Source: Mycobacterium sp. E2733 (GTDB lineage Bacteria; Actinomycetota; Actinomycetes; Mycobacteriales; Mycobacteriaceae). From it: 64,000 nt of DNA. Below the pieces are notes generated by a model, which did no database searches, was not told the DNA's origin, and worked only from the letters and a program-made list of their open reading frames with translations. The DNA is taken from NCBI RefSeq assembly GCF_001667585.1, contig NZ_LZJZ01000032.1, positions 81,729 through 145,728 of the forward strand, in the 5' to 3' direction. Both the position numbers and the translations under genes were made by a program. The stretch's first letter is position 1; each line of letters starts with the position of its first letter. Positions 36,369-47,045 of this stretch are shown piece after piece.

Positions 36369-37199
36369 ATGTCGCGCTGGCTGATCACCGGATGCTCCAC
36401 CGGCTTCGGTCGCGAAATCGCCCGCGCCGCACTGGATGCCGGCCACAGCGTGGTGGTGACCGCGCGGCGGGCCGACTCGGTGCGCGACTTCGCCGACGAG
36501 TTCGGCGACCGGGCCGTGCCCGTTGCGCTCGACGTGACGGACGCCGACCAGATCGCGGCGGCGGTGGCGTCGGCCGACGCGGCGTTCGGCGGCATCGACG
36601 TCCTGGTCAACAACGCCGGTCACGGCTACCTGTCCGCCGTCGAGGAGGGCGAGGACCCCGAGGTTCGACAGCTGTTCGAGGTCAACTACTTCGGCACGGT
36701 GAACATGATCAAGGCGGTGCTGCCGGCGATGCGGGCCCGCGGCTCCGGGCACATCATCAACATGTCGTCGATGACCGGCCTGGTCGCCAACCCGCCCAAT
36801 GCGTATTACTCGTCGACGAAATTCGCCCTGGAGGCGATCACCGAGGCGCTGGCCACCGAGGTGCGCCCGCTGGGAATCAAGGTGACCGCCATCGAGCCGG
36901 GCGCCTTCCGCACAGACTGGGCGACACGGTCGATGAAGGAGTCCGGCACCCCGATAGCCGATTACGTTGACGTGGCGGCGCGCAAGGACCTGATCAAGCA
37001 GTTCGCCGACCATCTCCCCGGTGATCCGAAAAAGGTCGCCGAGGCGGTGCTGATGGTGACCACGCTTGACAAGCCGCCGCTGCGGCTCCTGCTGGGCCGC
37101 GATGTGCTCAAGGCCATGCGGGACAAGATCGCCGCGCTGTCATCGTCGATCGAGGAATGGAAATCCGTCACCAAGGACGTCAACTTCGAGGGGTCGTGA
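36369..37199 (+). CDS. short-chain dehydrogenase/reductase
   Basis: Classical SDR of 276 residues. It starts MSRWLITGCSTGFGREIARA with the TGxxxGxG cofactor motif, then VNNAGHGYLSAVEEG, active-site Ser in NMSSMTGLVANPP and YYSSTK. The pattern GCSTGFG...GHGYL is that of a large oxidoreductase subgroup often annotated as NADPH-dependent ketoreductases. It ends the four-gene rightward arm. Substrate unknown. A family A repeat follows. Confidence 0.88.
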   Translation: MSRWLITGCSTGFGREIARAALDAGHSVVVTARRADSVRDFADEFGDRAVPVALDVTDADQIAAAVASADAAFGGIDVLVNNAGHGYLSAVEEGEDPEVRQLFEVNYFGTVNMIKAVLPAMRARGSGHIINMSSMTGLVANPPNAYYSSTKFALEAITEALATEVRPLGIKVTAIEPGAFRTDWATRSMKESGTPIADYVDVAARKDLIKQFADHLPGDPKKVAEAVLMVTTLDKPPLRLLLGRDVLKAMRDKIAALSSSIEEWKSVTKDVNFEGS

Positions 37200-37241
37200 G
37201 TCACTCGTCGAGGAACACGGCGTGCCGGCTCTCGCTTCCGA

Positions 37242-37287
37242 GCGTCACGCCAGCGTGGCGGTCGTCGCCGGGCGTCACGCCAGCGTG
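37242..37287. repeat. dispersed palindromic repeat, family A, copy 2
   Basis: GCGTCACGCCAGCGTG occurs twice in tandem, at 37242-37257 and 37272-37287, a 30-base period. Each unit contains the partial palindrome CACGC-CA-GCGTG. It lies between the convergent SDR and quinone oxidoreductase genes, where a bidirectional terminator would be expected. Confidence 0.7.
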
Positions 37288-37302
37288 ATCGTCGCGAGGG
37301 CC

Positions 37303-38229
37303 CTAGTCGCGGACCACGATCACCGTCTTGCCGGGGCGACGGCCCGGGCGCCCGCCGCTTTCGAACGCCTCGCGGCCCCGCTCGAGCGGGAAGGTCTCGG
37401 CGATCTCCGCCCGCAACTCTCCCCTGTCGACCAGCGCCGCGAGCTCGACCAGCTGATCCCGGTTCGGTGTGACGATGAAAAAGGTTGCCGTGACGCCGTA
37501 TTCGTCGGCTGCGCCCGCCGGCGGCGGCGCGGACAGGGTGACCAGCCGCCCGCCCGGGCGGAGCACCGAAAACGACCGGTCCAACGTCGCTCCGCCGACG
37601 GTGTCGATCACGACGTCATAGACCGCGTCGTCGAACGTCTCGGTGCGGACGTCGATCACCCGGACGGCGCCGAATCCCCGGACGAGGTCACCGGTGTCGC
37701 TGCGCACCGTCGCGGTGACGCTCGCGCCCAGCATCGCGACCAGCTGAACCGTCAGGGCGCCCACCCCGCCCGCGCCGCCGTGCACCAGCACGGCCTCACC
37801 CGGGCGCACCCGGGCGTGGTCGACCAGGGCCTGCAGGGCGGTCAGACCCGCCAGCGGCAGCGCGGCGGCGACGGCGTGCGACACGGTCGACGGCTTGGCG
37901 GCCAGGTCCGCCGCCGGGACGCAGACGAATTCGGCCGCCGCGCCGTCCCGGTCGAAACGGATCAGCCCGTACACCTCGTCGCCGGGCGCGAAATCCGCCA
38001 CGCCCGGGGCCACCTCGGAGACGACGCCCGATACTTCATGCGACGGGATCACCGGCGTCCGGCTCACACCGTCTCGGGTCCAGGTCTCGTCCCACGTCAA
38101 CTCGTCGAACGTGATGGCGGCGGCGTGGACGGCCAGCAACACCTCACCGGCGGCCGGGGCCGGCACCGGCGCCCGCTCGACGACCAGCTGCTCCGGGCCG
38201 CCCCGGCGGTGCGCCCGCAAAGCCCTCAT
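37303..38229 (-). CDS. NADPH:quinone oxidoreductase-like MDR protein
   Basis: Zinc-free medium-chain dehydrogenase of about 308 residues. The GroES-like N-terminal half includes VIPSHEVSGVVSEVAPGVA. The nucleotide-binding motif is HGGAGGVGALTVQLVAMLGA (about 150-170). There are no structural-zinc cysteines. The start ATG at 38229 (MRALRAHRRGGPEQL) is chosen because the earlier ATG at 38250 would overlap the ung stop. It follows ung in the same direction, but nothing ties it to uracil repair. Confidence 0.87.
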   Translation of the reverse strand: MRALRAHRRGGPEQLVVERAPVPAPAAGEVLLAVHAAAITFDELTWDETWTRDGVSRTPVIPSHEVSGVVSEVAPGVADFAPGDEVYGLIRFDRDGAAAEFVCVPAADLAAKPSTVSHAVAAALPLAGLTALQALVDHARVRPGEAVLVHGGAGGVGALTVQLVAMLGASVTATVRSDTGDLVRGFGAVRVIDVRTETFDDAVYDVVIDTVGGATLDRSFSVLRPGGRLVTLSAPPPAGAADEYGVTATFFIVTPNRDQLVELAALVDRGELRAEIAETFPLERGREAFESGGRPGRRPGKTVIVVRD

Positions 38230-38234
38230 CTCGG

Positions 38235-38921
38235 TCACGGCAACCGCCAATCGATGGGATCAGCGCCCATGCCCGTGAGCAGTTCGTTGGCGCGGCTGAA
38301 TGGACGTGACCCGAAGAATCCCCGAGACGCCGACAGCGGCGACGGGTGCGGCGACTCGATCGCCACGCAATTACCATCGGCCAGAATCGGTTTGAGCGTC
38401 GACGCGTCGCGGCCCCAGAGGATCGCCACCATCGGCTGCGAGCGCGCCGCCAGCGCGCGGATCGCGCACTCGGTCACCGCCTCCCAACCCTTGCCGCGGT
38501 GCGAGGCCGGATTACTCGGGCGCACGGTGAGGACCCTGTTCAGCAGCATCACCCCGCGCTCGGCCCACGGCGTCAGGTCACCGCACGAAGGCTGCGGATG
38601 GCCGAGGTCGGCGGCGTATTCGTCGAAGATGTTCGCCAGGCTGCGCGGCAACGGTCGCACGTCCGGAGCTACCGAGAAACTAAGGCCCACGGCGTGCCCC
38701 GGCGTCGGGTACGGGTCTTGCCCGACGATCAGCACCCGAACCCCATCGAAGGGAAAAGTGAACGCGCGCAATACGTTCGGGCCGGCGGGTAGGTACCTGC
38801 GCCCGGCCGCGATCTCGGCCCGCAGGAACTGGCCCATCGCGGCGACCTGATCGGCCACCGGCTGCAACGCGGTGGCCCAACCGGGATCGACGAGCTCGCT
38901 CAACGGCCGCGCCGTAGTCAC
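38235..38921 (-). CDS. ung: uracil-DNA glycosylase
   Basis: Removes uracil from DNA. Family 1 motifs are [20 protein letters not shown] (catalytic Asp in GQDPYP) and [16 protein letters not shown] (catalytic His). GTG at 38921 gives 228 residues beginning [11 protein letters not shown], near the 227 I recall for M. tuberculosis, and has AAAGGG upstream. An ATG nine codons earlier (38948, MSLDASKGP) also has a possible ribosome-binding site. Lies 36 bases from thiL. Corresponds to Rv2976c. Confidence 0.95.
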   Translation of the reverse strand: MTTARPLSELVDPGWATALQPVADQVAAMGQFLRAEIAAGRRYLPAGPNVLRAFTFPFDGVRVLIVGQDPYPTPGHAVGLSFSVAPDVRPLPRSLANIFDEYAADLGHPQPSCGDLTPWAERGVMLLNRVLTVRPSNPASHRGKGWEAVTECAIRALAARSQPMVAILWGRDASTLKPILADGNCVAIESPHPSPLSASRGFFGSRPFSRANELLTGMGADPIDWRLP

Positions 38922-38957
38922 CGGCCCTTTCGAAGCGTCAAGGCTCATCGCGCCACC

Positions 38958-39920
38958 CTAACCGTCGTACGACTGCCAGCCGGCGTAGCCGGTCCACTGT
39001 TGCCCGTCGACAAGGACTTCGGCCTTTCCCTCGAGAACCCGTCCGATGATTCGCCATCCGGCGGGCGCGGGACCGGCGAAACAGGCCACCAGGGCGTGGT
39101 CTTCGCCGCCGCCCAGCACCCACGACCATGGGTCGGCGCCCGCGGCGGCGCCCGCAGCCGTCAGTGCGTCGTGGTCCGCGGTCAGCGCCGCCGTGGACAG
39201 GTCCATCGCCACCGCCGATGCCTCGGCGATGTGCCGAAGGTCGGCGACCAGGCCGTCGGAGACGTCGATCATCGCTTGCGCTCCCCCGGCCGCCGCCGCC
39301 ACGCCCTGGCCGTAGGGCGGCTGGGGAACCAGATGCCGCCGGCGCAGCGAATCGAAGCCCTCAATTCCCTTGCCGAACAACGAAAGCCCGGCCGCCGAGC
39401 GGCCGAGCTCACCGGCGACCGCGATCACCGAGCCCGGTTTCGCGCCGGACCGCAGCACCGGCGTACGGCCGTCGAGGTCACCGAGCACCGTCACGGAGAT
39501 CACCCACTGCGGGCAGCTGACGAGATCGCCGCCGGCGATGCCGGCGCCGATGCGCTGCGCCTCATCCCACATACCGCCGACCAGCCCGTCCACGTCGCCC
39601 GCCGGAGTGCCGCCGGGCGCGCCGAACGCCACCACAAAGGCCGTCGGCCGCGCCCCCATCGCCTCGATGTCGGCGGCGTTCTGGGCAATGGCCTTGCGCC
39701 CGACGTCGCGGGGAGTCGACCAGCCCAGCCGAAAATGCCGATCCTGCACGAGCATGTCGGTCGACACCGCGATGCGGCCGTCCCTGGCGTGCACCACCGC
39801 CGCGTCGTCGCCGGGCCCGACCGCCACCGCGGCCGGCTGCCGGCGGCCGCGCACCAGGCGATCGATGACGGCGAACTCCCCGAGTTGCTGCAGCGTGGGT
39901 TCCGATGCGTCGTCGCGCAC
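38958..39920 (-). CDS. thiL: thiamine-monophosphate kinase
   Basis: Final step of thiamine diphosphate synthesis, phosphorylating thiamine phosphate with ATP; 320 residues. Mg/nucleotide motifs are GPGDDAAVVHARDGR (about 37) and STDMLVQDRHFRLGWSTP (about 53-70), then GRKAIAQNAADIEAMGA, IAGGDLV and IDVSDGLVADLRHIA. These are the AIR-synthase-like ThiL signatures. It precedes ung with a 36-base gap. Corresponds to Rv2977c. Confidence 0.95.
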   Translation of the reverse strand: MRDDASEPTLQQLGEFAVIDRLVRGRRQPAAVAVGPGDDAAVVHARDGRIAVSTDMLVQDRHFRLGWSTPRDVGRKAIAQNAADIEAMGARPTAFVVAFGAPGGTPAGDVDGLVGGMWDEAQRIGAGIAGGDLVSCPQWVISVTVLGDLDGRTPVLRSGAKPGSVIAVAGELGRSAAGLSLFGKGIEGFDSLRRRHLVPQPPYGQGVAAAAGGAQAMIDVSDGLVADLRHIAEASAVAMDLSTAALTADHDALTAAGAAAGADPWSWVLGGGEDHALVACFAGPAPAGWRIIGRVLEGKAEVLVDGQQWTGYAGWQSYDG

Positions 39921-40063
39921 GCCACCTCCTCCGGCGCTTTCTTACCCTGTGCGGGCCTCTATCAGGTCGCCGACCTGCGGTAAGTTGGTTTACTGCCCGC
40001 GCGAGCGGCCCGCGCCAGTGTAGAACCCTGCACCGCTGTGCCAGAGATAGGAGGTGCGCGGCG

Positions 40064-40636
40064 GTGACGACCGATCCCGAGACCGACCCCGCGATCGACA
40101 CGGGGCCGCCACCCGCGATCATCATCGCGGCGGTCGCGTTGGCCGTCGTGGCGATAAGCGTGATCCTGGTGATCGCGGCGAATCGTGAGGCGCCGCCGCA
40201 ACCGGTCGCCGTATCGGCCGCCCCGGCGCCGCAGGCCGACAGCCCTGCGTGCCGGGCATTGGCCGGGGCGCTGCCGCAGCGGCTCGGGGACTATCAGCGC
40301 GCGCCCGTCGCGCAACCCGCGCCTCATGGCGCCGCCGCATGGCGGGCCGGTCCGGACGGCGAGCCGGTGGTGCTGCGCTGCGGACTCGATCGTCCCGCCG
40401 AGTTCGTGGTGGGATCTCCGATTCAGATCGTCGACCGCGTGCAGTGGTTCGCGGTGCGTCCCGAACAGCAATCCGCCGGTGACGCGGGCAGATCGACCTG
40501 GTACACGGTCGATCGGCCCGTGTATGTGGCGCTCACGCTGCCGTCCGGATCGGGCCCGACGCCGATCCAGCAGCTCTCCGAGGTGGTCGACCGCAACATC
40601 GCGGCGGTGCCCATCAACCCGGGACCGGCCGGTTAG
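40064..40636 (+). CDS. DUF3515 family membrane-anchored protein
   Basis: A 190-residue actinobacterial envelope protein of unknown role. A single membrane segment AIIIAAVALAVVAISVILVI (about 17-36) is followed by an Ala/Pro linker and the DUF3515 domain with paired cysteines (SPACRALAGALPQRL, VVLRCGLDRPAEF) and WYTVDRPVYVALTLP. GTG start after AGGAGGTG. Corresponds to Rv2980. The domain faces outside. It converges on ddlA across a family C repeat. Confidence 0.85.
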   Translation: MTTDPETDPAIDTGPPPAIIIAAVALAVVAISVILVIAANREAPPQPVAVSAAPAPQADSPACRALAGALPQRLGDYQRAPVAQPAPHGAAAWRAGPDGEPVVLRCGLDRPAEFVVGSPIQIVDRVQWFAVRPEQQSAGDAGRSTWYTVDRPVYVALTLPSGSGPTPIQQLSEVVDRNIAAVPINPGPAG

Positions 40637-40644
40637 CTAGTCCG

Positions 40645-40690
40645 ATGGTGGCGACCCGCTTCGCCCGGCTACGCCGCCCTCGCGATCGCC
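40645..40690. repeat. dispersed GC-rich repeat, family C, copy 2
   Basis: On the minus strand: GGCGATCGCGAGGGCGGCG, TAGCCGGGCG, then AAGCGGGTCGCCACC. The first 30 bases match 32524-32553 with about two differences. It sits between the convergent DUF3515 and ddlA genes. Confidence 0.6.
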
Positions 40691-40691
40691 A

Positions 40692-41804
40692 CTAGCGCAG
40701 CCCCACGCCGCGGGCCAACGCCGTTTCGACCATGGTCGCCAACAGGGTGGGATAGTCCACGCCGCTGGCCGCCCACATCCTCGGGTACATCGAAATCGTG
40801 GTGAACCCGGGCATCGTGTTGATCTCGTTGAGCACCGGCCCGTCGTCGGTGAGGAAGAAATCGACCCGGGCCAAGCCCTGGCAGTCGATGGCGTTGAAGG
40901 CCCGGATCGCCAAATTCCGGATGCTGTCGGCGATCTCGTCGTCCACCTTCGCCGGCACGTCCAATTCCGCCGCATCGTCCAGATATTTGGTGGCGAAGTC
41001 GTAGAACGAATCCTCGCGTCCGCGCACCCCGGCCACCCGGATCTCGCCAACCGTGCTGGCTTCTATTGTGCCGTCGGGCATTTCGAGTACGCCGCACTCC
41101 AGCTCGCGACCGGTGATCGCCGCCTCCACGATCACTTTCGGGTCGTGCCGGCGCGCGACCGCGACGGCCGCGGCCAGGTCCTCCCAGCGCGCGACCCGGG
41201 TGACGCCGATCGAGGAGCCGCCCCGGGCGGGTTTGACGAACACCGGCAGGCCCAGCCGCTCGCACTCATCGGCTCGCAGCGTCGACCGCGACGGGCGCAG
41301 CACCGCGTACGGGCCGACGGGCAGCCCTTCGGCGACGAACAGCTTCTTGGTGAATTCCTTGTCCATGCCCGCCGCGCTGGCCAGCACGCCGGCCCCGACG
41401 TAGGGCACCCCCGCCAGCTCCAGCAGGCCCTGGATCGTCCCGTCTTCCCCGTACGGACCGTGCAGCACCGGGAAAACCACGTCGACCGACGCCAGGACCT
41501 CACCGGCGCCCGAGGAGAGGGAGACCAGTTGGCCGCTGCGCCGCGGATCCGCCGGCAAAGCCAGTTCGGTGCCCGACTGCGCGGTCACCTCCGGCAGCTG
41601 CCGGTCGCTGATGGCCAGCGCGTCCGGGTCGCCGTCGGTGAGCACCCACGACCCTTGCGGGGTGATGCCGATGGCGACCACCTCGAACCGCTCGGGGTCG
41701 AGGTTGCGCAGGATGCTGCCCGCGGACACACACGAGATGGCGTGCTCGTTGCTGCGCCCACCGAAGACGACGGCGACGCGCACGCGGCTCCCGCTGGCAC
41801 TCAC
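40692..41804 (-). CDS. ddlA: D-alanine--D-alanine ligase
   Basis: ATP-grasp ligase making the D-Ala-D-Ala terminus of peptidoglycan precursors, the target of cycloserine in mycobacteria. Of 370 residues, the N-terminal domain has [20 protein letters not shown], then [32 protein letters not shown] in the ATP-grasp domain, and the Mg/product site [10 protein letters not shown] near the C-terminus. Corresponds to Rv2981c. It follows gpsA in the same direction. Confidence 0.96.
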   Translation of the reverse strand: MSASGSRVRVAVVFGGRSNEHAISCVSAGSILRNLDPERFEVVAIGITPQGSWVLTDGDPDALAISDRQLPEVTAQSGTELALPADPRRSGQLVSLSSGAGEVLASVDVVFPVLHGPYGEDGTIQGLLELAGVPYVGAGVLASAAGMDKEFTKKLFVAEGLPVGPYAVLRPSRSTLRADECERLGLPVFVKPARGGSSIGVTRVARWEDLAAAVAVARRHDPKVIVEAAITGRELECGVLEMPDGTIEASTVGEIRVAGVRGREDSFYDFATKYLDDAAELDVPAKVDDEIADSIRNLAIRAFNAIDCQGLARVDFFLTDDGPVLNEINTMPGFTTISMYPRMWAASGVDYPTLLATMVETALARGVGLR

Positions 41805-41884
41805 AACCTGGAGAGGCTACCGGTTGCGCGGCAGGCGGGCCGGGCGGCGGGCCGCTAGCTGGGGTTTCGGTTGCCGCACGGTAG

Positions 41885-42904
41885 TCACTCGGGCTTGGTC
41901 CGGCGCCCGAGCAGCAGGGCCATCGCCTCGTCCACCGACAGCCCCTTGTGGCACACGCGGTGCACGGCGTCGGTGAGCGGCATCTCGACGTCGTAACTGG
42001 ACGCGAGCGCCAGCACCGACTCGCACGACGTCACACCCTCGACGACATGGCCGCCGCCGGCCTGCATCGCCGACTCCATGGTCCCGCCGCGACCCAGGCG
42101 TTCGCCGAAGGAACGGTTGCGCGACTGCGGCGACGTGCACGTCGCCACCAGGTCGCCCACCCCGGCCAGACCGGCCAGCGTGGCGCCCTTGGCGCCGAGC
42201 GCGATACCCAGCCGGATGATCTCCGCCAGACCCCGCGTGATGATCGCCGCCGCGGTGTTTTCGCCAAGCCCGACGCCGGCCGCCATGCCGCACGCGAGCG
42301 CGATGACGTTCTTGCACGCCCCGCCCACCTCGGTGCCGACGACATCGCTGTTGGTGTACGGGCGGAAGTAACCGGTATTGAGCATGCGCTGCAGGGCGAC
42401 CGCACGCCCGGAGTCGCTGCACGCCACGACGGTGGCGGCGGGTTGACACTCGGCGATCTCGCTGGCCAGGTTCGGCCCCGAGACCACCGCGACCTGAGCC
42501 GGGTCGACACCCGTCACCGAAACGATGACCTGACTCATCCGCATCAGCGTCCCCAGCTCGATGCCCTTGGCCAGGCTGACCAGGGTGGCGCCGTCGGGTA
42601 ACAACGGCGCCCACGCTTCGAGGTTGGCGCGCATCGTCTGCGCGGGAACTGCCAACAGCACCGTCGAGGCGCCGCCCAGCGCCTCGGTCGCATCGGTGGT
42701 CGCGCGAACGTTCACCGGCAGTTCCGCGCCGGGCAGGTAGTCGGGGTTGGATCGGGTGGTGTTGATCTGGTCGGCGACCTCGGATCGACGGGCCCACAGC
42801 GTGACCTCCGCATCGGGTTCGCCGGCCTCGACGAGCACCTTGGCCAGCGCCGTCCCCCACGCCCCGGCACCCATGACCGCGACGGCGCCCTTCGAACTGG
42901 CCAT
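41885..42904 (-). CDS. gpsA: glycerol-3-phosphate dehydrogenase (NAD(P)+)
   Basis: Makes sn-glycerol 3-phosphate from dihydroxyacetone phosphate for phospholipid synthesis; 339 residues. The Rossmann motif is [17 protein letters not shown] (about 8-24). The catalytic Lys lies in [17 protein letters not shown], and the substrate site in [21 protein letters not shown]. In M. tuberculosis this is gpdA2 (Rv2982c). It lies 80 bases upstream of ddlA, which suggests shared transcription. Confidence 0.96.
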   Translation of the reverse strand: MASSKGAVAVMGAGAWGTALAKVLVEAGEPDAEVTLWARRSEVADQINTTRSNPDYLPGAELPVNVRATTDATEALGGASTVLLAVPAQTMRANLEAWAPLLPDGATLVSLAKGIELGTLMRMSQVIVSVTGVDPAQVAVVSGPNLASEIAECQPAATVVACSDSGRAVALQRMLNTGYFRPYTNSDVVGTEVGGACKNVIALACGMAAGVGLGENTAAAIITRGLAEIIRLGIALGAKGATLAGLAGVGDLVATCTSPQSRNRSFGERLGRGGTMESAMQAGGGHVVEGVTSCESVLALASSYDVEMPLTDAVHRVCHKGLSVDEAMALLLGRRTKPE

Positions 42905-43010
42905 TCGCCACCCCCGTCTGTCGTCTCGGCGTGTTGCAGCCGCTACACCCTAGATCAGCGGCCGTCGCGCGAGCTAGCGCGTCCGCCTTGAGCGGTCGCT
43001 GGCAGGATGA

Positions 43011-43670
<660 letters not shown>

Positions 43671-43759
43671 CTCCTGCCGCGCCGCGGCGTACCTGTCTGC
43701 GCCGTGAACGTCGGCACAACGGCGAATGGATGTCCGCCGAGCGCTAGCAGCATCGGCAA

Positions 43760-45949
43760 GTGATGAGCAATGATCGCAGAGTGACCGAAACCGAAGCTGA
43801 GGTGCGCGCCGAAGAGAACTTGTGGTATCACGGCGACTCGGCCGTGGCAGCGCCGCCCGCGGCGACGCCGGCCGCGCTCACCGACCTGCCGGAGGATCGC
43901 TATCTCAACCGGGAGCTGAGCTGGCTGGACTTCAACGCCCGCGTGCTGGCGCTGGCCGCCGACAATTCGCTGCCGTTGTTGGAGCGAGCCAAGTTTCTGG
44001 CGATCTTCGCCTCCAACCTCGACGAGTTCTACATGGTCCGCGTCGCCGGCCTCAAGCGTCGTGACGAGATGGGGCTGTCGGTGCGGTCCGCCGACGGCCT
44101 GACGCCGCGCGAGCAACTGGCCCTGATCGGCGAACAGACGCAGCGGATCGCGACCCGCCACGCGCGAGTGTTCCTCGACTCGGTGCGACCGGCGCTCGCC
44201 GAGGAAGGCATACATATAGTCACGTGGGCCGATTTGGCTCAGGCTGAGCGCGACGAACTGTCCACCTATTTCCACGAACAAGTCTTTCCCGTTCTCACGC
44301 CGCTCGCCGTCGATCCCGCTCACCCCTTCCCCTTCGTCAGTGGGCTGAGCCTGAACCTGGCGGTCATGGTGCGCCAGCCCGAAGACGGCGGCCAGCACTT
44401 CGCGCGAGTGAAGGTCCCCAACAACGTGGATCGTTTTGTCGAACTGGGCGCAGGCGATAACGATGACGGCGAAGGCCCCACCATAATCCGCTACCTGCCA
44501 ATGGAAGAGCTGATCGCGGCCTTCCTGCCGGTGCTGTTCCCCGGCATGGAGATCGTCCAGCACCACGCTTTCCGCATCACCCGCAACGCCGACTACGAGG
44601 TCGAAGAGGACCGCGACGAAGACCTGCTGCAAGCGCTGGAACGTGAACTGGCGCGCAGGCGGTTCGGGTCACCGGTGCGGCTCGAGGTCGCCAACGACAT
44701 GACCGAAAGCATGCTGGAATTGCTGCTCCGCGAACTCGACGTGAATCCGGGTGACGTCATCGAGGTGCCCGGCCTGCTCGACCTGTCGTCGTTGTGGCAG
44801 ATCTACAGCCTCGACCGACCGGCGCTCAAGGACCCGGCGTTCGTTCCGGCCACCACTCCCGCGTTCGCCGACCGCGAGACGCCCAGGAGCATCTTCGCGA
44901 CGCTGCGCGAAGGCGATGTGCTGCTGCACCATCCGTACGAGTCGTTCTCCACCAGCGTGCAGCGATTCATCGAGCAGGCCGCCGCCGACCCGAATGTGCT
45001 GGCGATCAAGCAAACCCTGTACCGCACATCGGGTGATTCGCCGATCGTTCGGGCGCTCATCAACGCCGCCGAGGCCGGGAAGCAAGTGGTGGCGCTCGTG
45101 GAGATCAAGGCGCGATTCGACGAGCAGGCCAACATCCGCTGGGCGCGCGAGCTGGAGCAGGCGGGCGTGCACGTCGTCTACGGATACGTCGGACTCAAGA
45201 CGCACTGCAAGACGCTCCTGGTGGTCCGCCGCGAGGGTCCGGCGATCCGGCGCTACTGCCACATCGGAACCGGCAATTACAACGGAAAGACGGCGCGACT
45301 GTACGAGGACGTGGGCCTGCTCACGGCGTCTCCCGAAATCGGGGCCGACCTGACGGACTTGTTCAACTCGCTTACCGGCTATTCGCGCAAGGTCTCCTAC
45401 CGCAACCTTCTGGTCGCCCCCCACGGCATTCGCACCGGCATCATCGAACGCGTCGAGCGTGAGATTGCCGCCCACCGCGAACACGGTGGCGGCCGGATCC
45501 GGCTCAAGATGAATGCGCTCGTCGACGAGCAGGTCATCGACGCGCTCTATCGCGCGTCGATGGCGGACGTGCGGGTGGAGGTGGTGGTGCGCGGCATCTG
45601 CGCGCTGCGGCCCGGCGCCGAAGGATTCTCGGACAACATCTCGGTCCGTTCGATTCTCGGTCGGTTCCTGGAGCATTCCCGCATCATGCATTTCAATCGC
45701 ATCAACGAGTTTTGGATCGGCAGCGCGGACATGATGCACCGCAACCTCGACCGGCGCGTCGAGGCGCTGGTTCAGGTGAAGGACCCCAGGCTGACCTCAT
45801 ACCTGGACGAGCTGTTCGAGTCCGCGCTGGATCCGTCCACCCGGTGCTGGGAGCTGCGGCCCGACGGACAGTGGATCGCGTCACCGCAGGACGGCCACAC
45901 CGTGCGCGATCACCAAGTGTCGTTGATGGAGCGACACCGCAATCCGTAG
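43760..45949 (+). CDS. ppk: polyphosphate kinase 1
   Basis: Makes inorganic polyphosphate from ATP and helps the mycobacterial stress response. Of 729 residues, the N-terminal domain starts [16 protein letters not shown], and the phospholipase-D-like catalytic domains hold [20 protein letters not shown] and [20 protein letters not shown] with the autophosphorylated and helper His. The GTG at 43760 and the ATG right after it are both plausible starts. It is 85 bases upstream of mutT1, and the two are probably co-transcribed. Corresponds to Rv2984. Confidence 0.96.
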   Translation: MMSNDRRVTETEAEVRAEENLWYHGDSAVAAPPAATPAALTDLPEDRYLNRELSWLDFNARVLALAADNSLPLLERAKFLAIFASNLDEFYMVRVAGLKRRDEMGLSVRSADGLTPREQLALIGEQTQRIATRHARVFLDSVRPALAEEGIHIVTWADLAQAERDELSTYFHEQVFPVLTPLAVDPAHPFPFVSGLSLNLAVMVRQPEDGGQHFARVKVPNNVDRFVELGAGDNDDGEGPTIIRYLPMEELIAAFLPVLFPGMEIVQHHAFRITRNADYEVEEDRDEDLLQALERELARRRFGSPVRLEVANDMTESMLELLLRELDVNPGDVIEVPGLLDLSSLWQIYSLDRPALKDPAFVPATTPAFADRETPRSIFATLREGDVLLHHPYESFSTSVQRFIEQAAADPNVLAIKQTLYRTSGDSPIVRALINAAEAGKQVVALVEIKARFDEQANIRWARELEQAGVHVVYGYVGLKTHCKTLLVVRREGPAIRRYCHIGTGNYNGKTARLYEDVGLLTASPEIGADLTDLFNSLTGYSRKVSYRNLLVAPHGIRTGIIERVEREIAAHREHGGGRIRLKMNALVDEQVIDALYRASMADVRVEVVVRGICALRPGAEGFSDNISVRSILGRFLEHSRIMHFNRINEFWIGSADMMHRNLDRRVEALVQVKDPRLTSYLDELFESALDPSTRCWELRPDGQWIASPQDGHTVRDHQVSLMERHRNP

Positions 45950-46034
45950 CCCCTGCGTGGTGATTTACGGTTGTTTTCCGGCCGCACCGCAAAATTGGGC
46001 GCGGCCCCGACCGAATTGACGTGCAGGAGTTGAG

Positions 46035-46976
46035 TTGCCGACCAAGAGCTCGCCCACCGATCGGCGTCCGGGAAGCCGGATCGTGTACGCCGCCGGAGCG
46101 GTGTTGTGGCGGCCGACTGATTCCTCCAACCCCGGCCTCGAGCTCGCGGTGATCCACCGCCCCCGCTACGACGACTGGTCGCTGCCTAAGGGGAAGGTGG
46201 ACCCGGGCGAGACGGCGCCCGTTGCCGCGGTGCGAGAAGTGTGCGAGGAGACGGGGCAGCACGCGGTCCTGGGCCGGCGGCTCGACATGGTGAGTTACCC
46301 GGTCGAGGCGGGCGTCAAGAAGGTCTACTACTGGGCCGCGCGCAGCACCGGCGGTGACTTCACCCCCGGCAACGAGGTCGACGAACTCATATGGCTGCCG
46401 ATTCCCGAGGCGCTGAATAAGCTGACCTATTCACATGACCGGAAGATGTTGCGACACTTCATGAAACAACCCGCCGATACGCGTTCGGTGGTGGTGGTGC
46501 GGCATGGCACGGCGGGGCGGAAATCGCGCTTCAAGGGCGACGACACCCAGCGACCGCTGGACAAACGCGGACGGGCGCAGGCCGAGGCACTGGTTCCGCA
46601 GCTACTGGCCTTCGGCGCCACAGACGTGTACGCGGCCGACCGCCTGCGCTGCCATCAGACGGTGGAACCGCTGGCCGAGGAATTGGGCGTGACGGTGCAC
46701 AACGAGCCAACCCTCACCGAGGAGTCCTACGCCAAGAGCCCCAAACGCGGCCGGCACCGAATGCTCGAGATCGCCGAGCAGGAAGGCACACCGGTCATTT
46801 GCACTCAGGGCAAGGTGATCCCGGACTTGATCGCCTGGTGGTGCGAGCGGGACGGGATACGTCCCGACAAGTCGCGCAACCATAAGGGCAGCACATGGGT
46901 GCTCTCACTATCGGATGGCCGACTGGTGGCGGCCGACCACATCGGCGGCGCGCTGGCCGCCAACGTGCGGGCCTGA
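46035..46976 (+). CDS. mutT1: two-domain Nudix hydrolase / histidine phosphatase MutT1
   Basis: Sanitises 8-oxo-dGTP and related nucleotides and diadenosine polyphosphates. The 313-residue protein has an N-terminal Nudix domain with box [20 protein letters not shown] (about 55-74) and a C-terminal histidine-phosphatase domain beginning [19 protein letters not shown] (about 152). This two-domain layout is specific to mycobacterial MutT1 (Rv2985). TTG start, supported by AGGAG upstream. A strong hairpin follows the stop. Confidence 0.94.
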   Translation: MPTKSSPTDRRPGSRIVYAAGAVLWRPTDSSNPGLELAVIHRPRYDDWSLPKGKVDPGETAPVAAVREVCEETGQHAVLGRRLDMVSYPVEAGVKKVYYWAARSTGGDFTPGNEVDELIWLPIPEALNKLTYSHDRKMLRHFMKQPADTRSVVVVRHGTAGRKSRFKGDDTQRPLDKRGRAQAEALVPQLLAFGATDVYAADRLRCHQTVEPLAEELGVTVHNEPTLTEESYAKSPKRGRHRMLEIAEQEGTPVICTQGKVIPDLIAWWCERDGIRPDKSRNHKGSTWVLSLSDGRLVAADHIGGALAANVRA

Positions 46977-46977
46977 C

Positions 46978-47026
46978 ACACGAATACCCCTCGGGCGCAC
47001 CGCTGCGACCCGAAGGGTATTCGTGT
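46978..47026. terminator. bidirectional hairpin between mutT1 and hupB
   Basis: ACACGAATACCCCTCGGG (46978-46995) pairs with CCCGAAGGGTATTCGTGT (47009-47026): 18 pairs with one mismatch and a 13-base loop. It separates two convergent genes. No U-tract follows on either side, but stems of this size act as terminators in mycobacteria. Confidence 0.75.
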
Positions 47027-47045
47027 TGAGAACTCGGCTGCTGCC

